Shown piece by piece: positions 43,723 through 52,116 of a DNA stretch of 64,000 bases. The stretch is taken from NCBI GenBank assembly GCA_018066285.1, contig JAGHRS010000002.1, positions 1-64,000 on the forward strand, given 5' to 3'. The number at the start of each line of letters is the position of its first letter. Within the stretch, counting starts at the first letter, position 1. The DNA is from Candidatus Treponema caballi. GTDB taxonomy: Bacteria > Spirochaetota > Spirochaetia > Treponematales > Treponemataceae. The notes below the pieces were generated by a model. The model did no database searches, was not told the DNA's origin, and was given only the letters and a program-made list of their open reading frames with translations. The translations under genes and the position numbers were made by a program.

Positions 43723-44604
43723 ATGAGTATCGGTAATAAATATACTATTCAACAAACAGTTCAATCAGGTTCAATAGACGGCAAGTGCCGTGCAACAATA
43801 ATGTCTTTTCTTTCTCTTGCCCAGGATCTTGCTTCTTCACACTATGGTACTGGAGGACGTTCAATTCCTCATCTTCAGAAAGAAGGCTTTACCTGGGTTG
43901 TGACGAAGCAGCATTTTGAAGTGCGGGAATATCCGCTCTGGCTTGACTGCTATAAGGCAGTTACCTGGGCGAAAAAGCCACGGGGGCCGTTCTGCTACCG
44001 TAACTTCGCTTATTCCTATGCTGAAGACGGAAAATATGACACTGTCGATGATGCGTTTGCAGATCAGGTAGCGAAAGGCGGCTCTTACGGCCAGATGCCC
44101 GCAGGCCTTTCAGAGACTGCAGATGCAGCTGCCCAGCCCTTTTTCACGGGTTCATCCCTCTGGATGGTGCTCGATTTGTCTACAGGGCGTCCTGTCAAAA
44201 TGACCGATGAGCTTATGGGTAGCCTTCAGTTTTGCGAGGATTCAGTTCCCGGTGAGGAAATGGCTAAAATCCGTGACCCTGAGGAATGGACGTTCGGGCA
44301 TGAGTTTACACCGACAAATCTTGATATTGATCTGAACGGTCATGTCAACAATCTTGCGTATGACAGATGGATTTTATCGTTCCTGCCCGAAAAAGCGTAT
44401 GCAGGAAAGCTTGTAAAGGCGATAGACATGTACTTTATTGCGCAGGCAATGTTTGGTGATGAGCTTGTCTGCCGCGCTGCAGAAGTGGAGCCTGATGTGT
44501 GGGTGCATTCCATTATCAGGAAAGCAGATGGCGCCGAAATGTTCCGCGCCCGCACCGAATGGGCTCCCGAATGGGAAATCTCCCGCCCGGTGACAACAAG
44601 GTAA
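43723..44604 (+). CDS. Acyl-ACP thioesterase
   Basis: A 293-residue double hot-dog enzyme releasing fatty acids from acyl carrier protein. The first half shows SLAQDLASSHYGTGG and FTWVVTKQHFEV; the second has the catalytic block DLNGHVNNLAYDRW (Asn-His in the FatA/FatB pattern). ATG 43723 is favoured over 43696 because of the well-placed promoter and because family similarity begins there. It may supply exogenous or lipid-recycled fatty acids. Confidence 0.88.
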   Translation: MSIGNKYTIQQTVQSGSIDGKCRATIMSFLSLAQDLASSHYGTGGRSIPHLQKEGFTWVVTKQHFEVREYPLWLDCYKAVTWAKKPRGPFCYRNFAYSYAEDGKYDTVDDAFADQVAKGGSYGQMPAGLSETADAAAQPFFTGSSLWMVLDLSTGRPVKMTDELMGSLQFCEDSVPGEEMAKIRDPEEWTFGHEFTPTNLDIDLNGHVNNLAYDRWILSFLPEKAYAGKLVKAIDMYFIAQAMFGDELVCRAAEVEPDVWVHSIIRKADGAEMFRARTEWAPEWEISRPVTTR

Positions 44605-44640
44605 AAAAGTCCAGAAAGCAAATAAGTCCACGAAGCCAAA

Positions 44641-44678
44641 AAAAAGAGAAGTACAAGGATGTACTTCTCTTTTTTTTA
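44641..44678. terminator. Bidirectional terminator
   Basis: A 14-bp stem, arms 44641-44654 and 44661-44674, with an AAGGAT loop and A- and T-runs on each side. It serves the thioesterase gene and probably the convergent pot operon. Confidence 0.85.
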
Positions 44679-44720
44679 TAACTGACTAATCCCGCACGAA
44701 GGGCTTTGCACTTCGTGCAG

Positions 44721-44750
44721 TTGAATGATTGCATGGATGCAATCATTCAA
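44721..44750. repeat. Perfect 30-bp palindrome after potD
   Basis: Fourteen-base arms (44721-44734 and 44737-44750) around GG, just after the potD stop. A second hairpin (TGCAC-TTC-GTGCA) lies at 44707-44719. There is no T-run, so it is either a transcript-stabilising 3' structure or a protein binding site. Confidence 0.7.
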
Positions 44751-44752
44751 AC

Positions 44753-45802
44753 TTACTCGTATCTGATTGTCTGCCAGGCGTCGTTGTAGTTCTGGATGTA
44801 TTCGCCAAGGTCATACTTGAGCGTACATCTCATCATTGCCTCGTTGTCGTAAGCAGGAGTTTCCTTTACGTACGCAGAAGCTTCTGTGTTTACGCTGTTA
44901 GGGAAGCGGAAGTAATCAAGGAACTCTGCATAGATTTCAGGTCTGTGGATGAAGTTGATGAACTCACAGGCTGTGTCATAGTTCTTTGAACCTTTGAGGA
45001 CACACATTGAGTCCATGTACATAGGACCGCCTTCCTCTGGAATGAAGAAGTCTACAATATCCCACTTGTCTTCTGGAATCTCGCTGAAAACGACTTCCTC
45101 ATATCCCTGGACAATCCAGAAATCTCCGCGTGCAAATGACTTACCGAAACCTTCAGCATCGAATGTTACGAGGTTTGGTTTCCACTGGGTGTTAACCAGA
45201 TCTGTAGCTGCCTTGAGTTCTGCATCATTCTTTGTGTTGACGTCGTATCCGAGGTGAACGAGTGCATCGCCGAGAACTTCACGCATATCGTCCATCATAC
45301 ACATGTGCTGGTCATAAGCCTTGTTACCGAAAATGCTCCAGCTCTTTTCATAGTTGCTGACCTTTTCAGTGTTGACTGCAATACCTGCTGCACCCATGTA
45401 GTATGGAATGGCGTACTTCATATCCGTGTCATATGTTGCGCGCTTTGTTACTTCAGGATTGATGTACTTCAGGTTTGGAATCTTGCTGTGGTCAATTTCT
45501 TCAAGCATTCTTTCGCTGATGAGGATTGATGTGAAATCCTGTGATGGGAATACGATATCATATCCCTTTGCACCAGCCTTAAGTTTTGCATACATTTCTT
45601 CATTTGAAGCGTAATTGTCTACATGGACTTCGACGCCGAACTCTTCTTCGAACTTTGCAATGACGCTGTCCGGTGTGTAATACGTCCAGTTGAACAGATA
45701 AAGTTTCTTCTTGCCGTCGTCTTTCTTTGAACATCCGGTAAGTGTTACTGTGAGCAGTAAGAGGATAATACTGCTAATCCGTAAAAGAGTGTTTTTTTTC
45801 AT
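44753..45802 (-). CDS. potD: Spermidine/putrescine ABC transporter substrate-binding lipoprotein
   Basis: A 349-residue binding protein. The signal ends in lipobox LTGC; the mature start LYLFNWTYYTPDSVIAKFEE and DIVFPSQDF are typical of PotD/PotF. It delivers polyamines to PotBC. It is the last gene of potABCD, 27 nt after potC. Confidence 0.93.
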   Translation of the reverse strand: MKKNTLLRISSIILLLLTVTLTGCSKKDDGKKKLYLFNWTYYTPDSVIAKFEEEFGVEVHVDNYASNEEMYAKLKAGAKGYDIVFPSQDFTSILISERMLEEIDHSKIPNLKYINPEVTKRATYDTDMKYAIPYYMGAAGIAVNTEKVSNYEKSWSIFGNKAYDQHMCMMDDMREVLGDALVHLGYDVNTKNDAELKAATDLVNTQWKPNLVTFDAEGFGKSFARGDFWIVQGYEEVVFSEIPEDKWDIVDFFIPEEGGPMYMDSMCVLKGSKNYDTACEFINFIHRPEIYAEFLDYFRFPNSVNTEASAYVKETPAYDNEAMMRCTLKYDLGEYIQNYNDAWQTIRYE

Positions 45803-45829
45803 GATAAACCCCTTTTTGTGTAATATGAA

Positions 45830-46705
45830 TCAATTGCTTGCTGCAATGACTTTAAGGAACTTGCGCAGACAGAATGCAACGATGACTGTAACGAGAATCA
45901 TGACGAATGACAGTGCGTTCACAGCTGGTGAAACACCATAACGGATCATGGAGTAAACGTACAGAGGGAGCGTTGTTGAGCCCGGGCCAGAAACGAAGAA
46001 TGTAATGACGAAGTCTTCAAGACTCATCGTGATTGACATAAGGAAGCCGGAAAGGACACCAGGCATGATTGCCGGAATGATGACCTTGATCATTGTCTGT
46101 CTGTCTGTTGCGCCAAGGTCGTGAGCAGCTTCTATGATTGAGAAGTCAAACTCATCAAGGCGGGCTATGACCATAAGGAAAACGAATGGCAGACAGAACG
46201 TCGTGTGTGCTGCGAAAATGGTGAACATGCCCAGTGGCAGACCGATGCCTGAGAAGAAAATCAGCATGGAGACACCGACAATAACCTCAGGAAGGACCAT
46301 CGGCAGGAAACTGATTGTCTGGATGTACATCTTTCCCTTGAACTTGTACCAGTTGATGCCGATTGCGGCAAGCGTACCGAGTACAGTTGCAACGACGGAT
46401 GACGAAATAGCTATGATGAAACTGTTCAGAAGTGACAGCCAGAGGTCGTCTGAATCAAAGAACAGTTTGTGGTACCACTGCAGGGAGAAACCGGTAAACT
46501 GTGCGCCTTTTGAGCTGTTGAACGAGAAGAATATAATGTAGAACAGCGGCAGGAACAGAAATACCAGCGTTATGATAAGAATAATCCGTGAGAAAGAGAA
46601 CGGCTTTCTCTTCTGGAAAGCGCGGCGTGCGTGACGTGCCGGCTCTGACATAGGCTTCTGCTTGTTGATGCGTGAAATGAACTTCTTGTAGGGTGAAAAA
46701 CTCAT
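45830..46705 (-). CDS. potC: Spermidine/putrescine ABC transporter permease
   Basis: A 291-residue permease with six transmembrane segments and the cytoplasmic EAAHDLGATDRQTMIKVIIP loop that contacts PotA. ATG 46705 overlaps the potB stop (ATGA) and has GGAGG upstream. The N-terminus has a basic extension of about 45 residues before the first helix. Confidence 0.92.
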   Translation of the reverse strand: MSFSPYKKFISRINKQKPMSEPARHARRAFQKRKPFSFSRIILIITLVFLFLPLFYIIFFSFNSSKGAQFTGFSLQWYHKLFFDSDDLWLSLLNSFIIAISSSVVATVLGTLAAIGINWYKFKGKMYIQTISFLPMVLPEVIVGVSMLIFFSGIGLPLGMFTIFAAHTTFCLPFVFLMVIARLDEFDFSIIEAAHDLGATDRQTMIKVIIPAIMPGVLSGFLMSITMSLEDFVITFFVSGPGSTTLPLYVYSMIRYGVSPAVNALSFVMILVTVIVAFCLRKFLKVIAASN

Positions 46706-47577
46706 AACTTTCCTCCCTGAATGCCGGACATCTGAGTCTTCATGGCAGCTTCCTTCTTTGAAGAAGCCATCATCCACAGGACGCCAGCCGTACTGATGAC
46801 GGTGATGATCATTGAGAATGATGCGGCAAGCGGCCAGTTACGGGTCTTGTTAACCTGGTCAACAATGATGTTGCCGAGCATGTAAGAGTCTTTTCCACCA
46901 ACGAGCAGCGGAACAGTATACGCACCGAAAATCGGGATGAATGTAAAGATGATTGCAGTCGTCACGCCGCTCTTGATGTTTGGCAGCAGGACTTTGAAAA
47001 TGGCTTCAGGCTTTGTGGCACCAAGGTCACGTGCAGCTTCCAGAAGCGAAAAGTCAAAGCGGTCAATTGCTGTGAACGATGGCAGAATCGCGTACGGAAT
47101 GTACATGTACACTGAAACGAGGATGACAGCCTTTGAGTTGTAGAGCAGGGAAACTGTGCCGTCTGTCAGTCCAAGCTTGATGAAGATGTTTGACAGGAGT
47201 CCGTCGTTTCCAAGAAGACTCATCCAGGCAAAAATGCGGATAAGTGAGTTAGTCCAGAATGGAATGATGACCAGGAACAGCAGCAGAGTCTGATGCTTGC
47301 TCCGTGCCATTGCATAGCCGCAGGGAAGGGCAAACAGAATGGTGATGAGCGTTGCTACCACAGAAATCCATATGGTGCGGATGAAAACCGTTCCGTATGC
47401 CGGATTGAACATCTGCTTGTAGGCAGCAAAGGTGAAGGTCCACTCAACACCGCCGTAAAGGCCTTTCTTGAGGAAACTGTACAGAACGATGATGGCAAGA
47501 GGCGCCACAAAGAAAATGGTGAACCAGATGCCCATTGGCCAGGCGTACTTAACGCCGGGATTCAGCTTTTTCTTCAT
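46702..47577 (-). CDS. potB: Spermidine/putrescine ABC transporter permease
   Basis: A 291-residue permease with six membrane helices and the EAA loop EAARDLGATKPEAIFKVLLP. It overlaps potA and potC by 4 nt each, so the operon is tightly coupled. Confidence 0.92.
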   Translation of the reverse strand: MKKKLNPGVKYAWPMGIWFTIFFVAPLAIIVLYSFLKKGLYGGVEWTFTFAAYKQMFNPAYGTVFIRTIWISVVATLITILFALPCGYAMARSKHQTLLLFLVIIPFWTNSLIRIFAWMSLLGNDGLLSNIFIKLGLTDGTVSLLYNSKAVILVSVYMYIPYAILPSFTAIDRFDFSLLEAARDLGATKPEAIFKVLLPNIKSGVTTAIIFTFIPIFGAYTVPLLVGGKDSYMLGNIIVDQVNKTRNWPLAASFSMIITVISTAGVLWMMASSKKEAAMKTQMSGIQGGKL

Positions 47578-48713
47578 TTCTCAATGTCCTCGACAATATA
47601 GCCGTCATTTGCGCTCCAGGATACGTAAACCTTATCCTTCCATTCAATCTCCGGACCATCATCCAGATAGTTGGTGTGCTGCTTGAAAACCTTTATGACT
47701 GTTCCGTTTTCAAGCCGGACGTAGAACTTTGACTGGAAACCTGAATAAACAGGCTCTTCAACTATACCTTCGAAAACATTTATATCATTTCTATCCGTCT
47801 TAGGCGGTTCTGTCGTAATGCGGATCTTTTCAGGACGAACGGAAACACATACCTTCTGTCCCGGCTGTGTCATGTCGTAGTCAGTTACCTGAATTGTCTT
47901 GGCGAGTTCAGGAATGTCGAGACGGCACATATACTCTGTCTCGTTTTCTGTTGTCTTGTAAGGTGTGCATTCTTCAACGCGTGCAGTGAACAGGTTTGTC
48001 TCGCCGATGAACTTTGCGACGAACTCTGTTGCAGGACTTTCGTAAATCTCGAACGGAGTACCTATCTGAAGGACTTTTCCCTGGTTCATGACGGCAATTC
48101 TGTCTGAAACGGAAAGTGCTTCAGACTGGTCGTGCGTTACGTAGATGAACGTAATGCCGATCTTGTCGTGCAGGGCGTCAAGGTCAACGAGCAGCTGAGT
48201 CCTGAGTTTTGCATCAAGGGCAGAAAGCGGCTCATCGAGCAGCAGGACAGACGGCTCATTGATAAGTGCACGGGCAATGGCGACGCGCTGCTTCTGACCG
48301 CCTGAAAGCTGGTTTGGCTTTTTATCTGCGTGTGCATCAAGCTGAACCAGATGCAGATATTCCTTTACCTTTGCATCAATTTCCTGCTTTGGCACTTTCT
48401 TGAGCTTAAGAGGGAATGCGATATTGTCAAATACTGAGAGATGAGGGAACAGCGCGTAACTCTGGAATACAGTGTTGGATGGACGCTTGTCCGGCGGCAG
48501 GGGAAGCACGTCAGTATCATCGAAAAGAACAGCTCCCGTGTCAGGAAACTCAAAACCTGCAATAATGCGGAGTAATGTGGTCTTGCCACATCCGGATGGA
48601 CCAAGAAGCGAGAAGAACTCGCCTTTATTGATGGTGATGTTTACATCGTCCAACGCGTGGAATGTGCCGAAGGTCTTTGACACATTCTCAATTGTTACTG
48701 TACTGCCTTTCAC
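47574..48713 (-). CDS. potA: Spermidine/putrescine ABC transporter ATPase
   Basis: A 379-residue ATPase. Walker A (GPSGCGKTTLL), signature LSGGQKQR, Walker B (LLLDEPLSALD) and a C-terminal TOBE-type domain are present. The start is uncertain: GTG 48713 matches the family N-terminus (TVTIENVSKTFG), with GGAGG about 13 nt upstream. A TTGACA at 48789-48784 (minus strand) is a possible -35, but its -10 is weak. Confidence 0.92.
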   Translation of the reverse strand: MKGSTVTIENVSKTFGTFHALDDVNITINKGEFFSLLGPSGCGKTTLLRIIAGFEFPDTGAVLFDDTDVLPLPPDKRPSNTVFQSYALFPHLSVFDNIAFPLKLKKVPKQEIDAKVKEYLHLVQLDAHADKKPNQLSGGQKQRVAIARALINEPSVLLLDEPLSALDAKLRTQLLVDLDALHDKIGITFIYVTHDQSEALSVSDRIAVMNQGKVLQIGTPFEIYESPATEFVAKFIGETNLFTARVEECTPYKTTENETEYMCRLDIPELAKTIQVTDYDMTQPGQKVCVSVRPEKIRITTEPPKTDRNDINVFEGIVEEPVYSGFQSKFYVRLENGTVIKVFKQHTNYLDDGPEIEWKDKVYVSWSANDGYIVEDIEK

Positions 48714-48870
48714 TGTTTGTCGTGTTCCTCCAGGAAAAACATAAAAATGCGGTAATTCGTACAATGCAATATTACACCCCCGTTGTCAAGTAATTATTTA
48801 AAATATTCCGCTCATTTTTTCAAAAAAAATCACTATTCTAATAAAGAAGATTTTGAGCTATACTGTTTTT

Positions 48871-50031
48871 ATGAAATACAGACGTTTTCCTAAAATTGAC
48901 GAGAGTGAGATATCCATTCTTGGTTTCGGTCTTATGCGCCTTCCGCAGACAAAAGAAGGTGAGATTGATGAAGAAGCTGTCCGCGAACTGGTGAAGACAG
49001 CATACGCACAGGGCGTAAACTATTTTGATACAGCCTATCCGTATCATGGTGGAAAAAGTGAACTTGTTATAGGAAAGATTCTTGAAGAAGAAAAACTTCG
49101 TGACAAGGTGTATCTTGCTGATAAATGTCCGCCGTGGGTAATAAAAGAAACGTCAGATTTTGACCGCATTCTTGACGAGCAGCTTTCCAAGCTCAGAACT
49201 GACCATATCGACTTTTACCTTATGCATGCCCTGAACAAAGAGTCCTGGACCCGCATGAAGGATCTGGGATGCATCGCTTTCCTTGAGCGTGCAAAGCATG
49301 CCGGCAAAATAAAGCACATCGGCTTTTCATTCCACGACAGCATCGACGTTTTCAAGGAGATAGTCGACAGCTATGGCGGATGGGAATTCTGCCAGATTCA
49401 GTACAACTATCTTGATGACGACGGAGAAAAGAAGCGCGGTAATCCTGGAAAGCAGGCGCTCGCATACGCTGCTGAACACGAGATTGGTGTCATTGTCATG
49501 GAGCCTCTCCGTGGCGGTCTTCTTGCTAATCCGCCGGATGTTGTAAAAGACATTTTCAAGGCAGCACCCGTACAGCGCACGCCTGCTGAATGGGGACTGA
49601 AGTTCGTCTGGGAAAGCCAGGAAGTAGTCCTCCTCCTTTCAGGTATGAACGCCATGGAACAGATGCTGGAGAATTGCGCTACTGCAGATAATTCAAATCC
49701 CAATGCAATGCCGCGCGCTCAGATGGCTGTCGTTTCAAAGGCGAAGGAATGGTTTGAAAGCCGTATCCGCGTTCCCTGTACTGGCTGTCATTATTGTGTA
49801 CCGTGTCCTCAGGGGGTTTCCATTCCTGATGTTTTTGCTGACTTCAACAATGTTGCCATGAGCGGAAAACTTGAAGGAGATAAGAAGTCGCCTTCCGAAT
49901 GGTACAGAAACATGAATAAGAACGGACAGGGTGTGTCTGTCTGTATCGGTTGCGGAGCCTGTGTTTCTAAGTGTCCTCAGCACATAGATATACCGGCTGA
50001 GCTTAAGAAAGCCGATTCCCTTATAGGTTAG
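48871..50031 (+). CDS. Aldo/keto reductase with C-terminal 4Fe-4S domain
   Basis: A 386-residue oxidoreductase. The aldo/keto reductase barrel (DTAYPYHGGKSE, HIDFYLMHAL with the catalytic Asp/Tyr/Lys/His pattern) is followed by a ferredoxin-like tail with CTGCHYCVPCPQGV and CIGCGACVSKCPQHI, able to hold 4Fe-4S clusters. ATG 48871 lies 6 nt after TATACT with no ribosome site. A small membrane protein gene follows after 9 nt. Confidence 0.9.
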   Translation: MKYRRFPKIDESEISILGFGLMRLPQTKEGEIDEEAVRELVKTAYAQGVNYFDTAYPYHGGKSELVIGKILEEEKLRDKVYLADKCPPWVIKETSDFDRILDEQLSKLRTDHIDFYLMHALNKESWTRMKDLGCIAFLERAKHAGKIKHIGFSFHDSIDVFKEIVDSYGGWEFCQIQYNYLDDDGEKKRGNPGKQALAYAAEHEIGVIVMEPLRGGLLANPPDVVKDIFKAAPVQRTPAEWGLKFVWESQEVVLLLSGMNAMEQMLENCATADNSNPNAMPRAQMAVVSKAKEWFESRIRVPCTGCHYCVPCPQGVSIPDVFADFNNVAMSGKLEGDKKSPSEWYRNMNKNGQGVSVCIGCGACVSKCPQHIDIPAELKKADSLIG

Positions 50032-50040
50032 GAGATTATC

Positions 50041-50268
50041 ATGCTTGCCATAGTTCTTGCAGTTATCCTTCTTGCTTTTGCTGTTGTTGCCTGGTTGCCG
50101 GGTGGTTTTGGCTGGAGTGCGGAAATCATTGCATTCCTTAAGGGGTTTTGCCCTTTCCTCGCGTTTTTCCTTGCCATTGTCTGCATCTTTGTCGGAATCG
50201 CAGATATCAAGGATAAACAGGAAGCACGCAAGGAAGAGGAAGAAACAGAAAAAGAACAGAACACTTGA
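50041..50268 (+). CDS. Small membrane protein
   Basis: A 75-residue protein with two hydrophobic helices (about 3-20 and 34-56) and a charged Lys/Glu C-terminus. AGGAG lies before the ATG, and it follows the aldo/keto reductase by 9 nt. No family is recognised. Confidence 0.6.
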   Translation: MLAIVLAVILLAFAVVAWLPGGFGWSAEIIAFLKGFCPFLAFFLAIVCIFVGIADIKDKQEARKEEEETEKEQNT

Positions 50269-50421
50269 TTTAAATTCAAATAAGGTGTAGGTTTAGTTAC
50301 CCGTATATCTGCTCTTCGCACATCATTAAAGGGATTGCTCACCCGATGCGATGAAGACGGACCAGATGCCGGATGCACGGTGGACGGTCTGAAAGATTTT
50401 TTTATATGTAAGGTTACATAC
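50269..50421 (+). promoter_or_regulatory. Structured leader of rplM-rpsI
   Basis: A non-coding leader. A region of G/C-rich complementary segments (about 50350-50392) is followed by a seven-T run (50397-50403), terminator-like. Then TATGTAAGGTTACATA (50405-50420) forms a stem with the AAGG ribosome site in its loop, one base before ATG 50422. This suggests autoregulation by L13 or S9, as known for other ribosomal protein operons. Confidence 0.45.
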
Positions 50422-50850
50422 ATGAAGACTATTTTTGTAAACGAAAAGGACGCAGTTCGCAACTGGTACGTTATCGATGCTGCTGACAAGCCTCTGGGAC
50501 GTGTAGCTGCAAAGGCTGCATTTGTTCTCCGCGGAAAGCACAAGGCTACATTCGCTCCTAACCAGGAAATGGGCGACTATGTTGTTATCATCAACGCAGA
50601 CAAGGTTCTCGTTACAGGTAACAAAGAGACAGACAAGATGTACTATCACCACACAGGATTTGTTGGTGGTCTGAAGTCTCATTCATTTGAGAAGCTCATT
50701 GAGAAGCACCCTGAGGATCCTCTGAAGTTAGCTATCAAGGGAATGCTTCCTAACGGTGTTCTTGGACGCAAGCTGCTCAAGAATGTAAAGATTGTTGCTG
50801 GTTCTGAGAACCCACATGCAGCACAGAATGCACAGCCACTGGAAGTGTAA
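50422..50850 (+). CDS. rplM: 50S ribosomal protein L13
   Basis: A 142-residue protein with WYVIDAADKPLGRVAAKAAF at the N-terminus and KGMLPNGVLGRKLLKNV near the C-terminus, as in L13. It binds 23S rRNA early in assembly. Co-transcribed with rpsI, 13 nt downstream. Confidence 0.96.
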   Translation: MKTIFVNEKDAVRNWYVIDAADKPLGRVAAKAAFVLRGKHKATFAPNQEMGDYVVIINADKVLVTGNKETDKMYYHHTGFVGGLKSHSFEKLIEKHPEDPLKLAIKGMLPNGVLGRKLLKNVKIVAGSENPHAAQNAQPLEV

Positions 50851-50863
50851 TTAGGAGTCTATC

Positions 50864-51256
50864 GTGATTAAGAATATTGGTATTGGAACAGGAAGAAGAA
50901 AGACTGCTACAGCCCGCGTATTCATTCGCGAAGGCAATGGCAAGATTACAGTAAATGGAAAGGATATTGCAGAGTATTTTGCAACTCCTGAGCAGGTTCA
51001 GATTGTAAAGCAGGCTCTGCTTGTAACAGCATCTGAATCAAAGTATGATCTGCTCATCAACGTTCAGGGCGGTGGTCTTAATGGCCAGGCTGGTGCTTGC
51101 CGTCATGGCATTGCACGTGCACTGACACAGGTTGATCAGGGCAACTACGCTTCACTGCATGCTAACGGATTCCTTACTCGTGATTCCCGTATGGTTGAGC
51201 GTAAGAAGTACGGTCAGCGTGGTGCACGCCGCCGCTTCCAGTTCAGCAAGCGTTAA
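50864..51256 (+). CDS. rpsI: 30S ribosomal protein S9
   Basis: A 130-residue protein: [20 protein letters not shown] at the start and the [18 protein letters not shown] tail that reaches the P-site tRNA. GTG start at 50864 with TAGGAG upstream. Confidence 0.96.
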   Translation: MIKNIGIGTGRRKTATARVFIREGNGKITVNGKDIAEYFATPEQVQIVKQALLVTASESKYDLLINVQGGGLNGQAGACRHGIARALTQVDQGNYASLHANGFLTRDSRMVERKKYGQRGARRRFQFSKR

Positions 51257-51280
51257 TCTCTGGCTTATGCCACAGAAAAA

Positions 51281-51308
51281 AACTGCCGGTTACGGCAGTT
51301 TTTTTTTG
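51281..51308 (+). terminator. Rho-independent terminator of rplM-rpsI
   Basis: The stem AACTGCCG (51281-51288) and CGGCAGTT (51293-51300) followed by a T-run. Confidence 0.9.
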
Positions 51309-51346
51309 CCCGGTTCAGTAAAAAAAGGATGGGGAAGTCAGTTTTC

Positions 51347-51376
51347 TTGGAAAAACGGAATCCCTCTTGCTATAAT
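51347..51376 (+). promoter_or_regulatory. Promoter of recX
   Basis: TTGGAA (51347-51352), an 18-nt spacer and TATAAT (51371-51376), with a short leader carrying AAAGGAG. Confidence 0.65.
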
Positions 51377-51405
51377 ATAGAGTGTACTTATAAAGGAGTT
51401 GACTT

Positions 51406-52014
51406 TTGTCACAGACAATCGGAACAGCGGAATATATCGGCAGTGACTGTGTGAAATGCACATTCTCCGATGGCTCTGCTTTTTATGTGCGTCTTGCCTA
51501 TCTTCAACTCTGTCCGCCGGAAAAAGTGACTGCCGCTTCTGAGCTTTCAGAAGAAGAGTTTGCTGACCTTGTGGATGCGGCTCTTGTGTATGCAGCGGAA
51601 CGTGATGCTGTCGCTTACCTTGAGCGCAGTGAACACAGCCGCTTCCTTCTTAAAACCAAGCTGATCAAGAAAAAGCACAGCGCGGCGGACATAGAACGTG
51701 CACTTGATTACTGTGAAGAGCGGAACTGGCTTTCTGACAGCCGTTTTGCAGGAGCCTGGCTCAGAAGCCGTGCCATTACGCATACAGAGGGGCGTATCAG
51801 GCTGCAGGGGGAACTTGCGGCGAGAGGAGTTTCAAGACAGATTGCGCAGGAAGCTCTGAATGAGTTTTTTGAGGCAGAAAGTGAGGAGGATAGGTGTCTT
51901 CGTGCGCGTGAAAAGTTGATTGCACAGGGAAAAGAAGGAGATGCGCTTATCCGTTCGCTGGTAAGGAAAGGTTTTTCAGAGAAAATAATCCGCAAGTGCG
52001 AAAAAAATGAGTAG
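51406..52014 (+). CDS. recX: Regulatory protein RecX
   Basis: A 202-residue protein with the RecX three-helix repeats: FLLKTKLIKKKHSAADIERA, then LDYCEERNWLSDSRFAGAW and RIRLQGELAARGVSRQIAQE. RecX inhibits RecA filaments. The start is TTG at 51406, preceded by AAAGGAG. recA is not in the window. Confidence 0.87.
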   Translation: MSQTIGTAEYIGSDCVKCTFSDGSAFYVRLAYLQLCPPEKVTAASELSEEEFADLVDAALVYAAERDAVAYLERSEHSRFLLKTKLIKKKHSAADIERALDYCEERNWLSDSRFAGAWLRSRAITHTEGRIRLQGELAARGVSRQIAQEALNEFFEAESEEDRCLRAREKLIAQGKEGDALIRSLVRKGFSEKIIRKCEKNE

Positions 52015-52116
52015 AAATATTCGAAAATTTAGAGAAAATGAGTGGATTAGAGTACCAATAAATTAAAAAAAATGCTATACTAAAGCATATTACAAATAGT
52101 TTTGACGAGGAAATGA

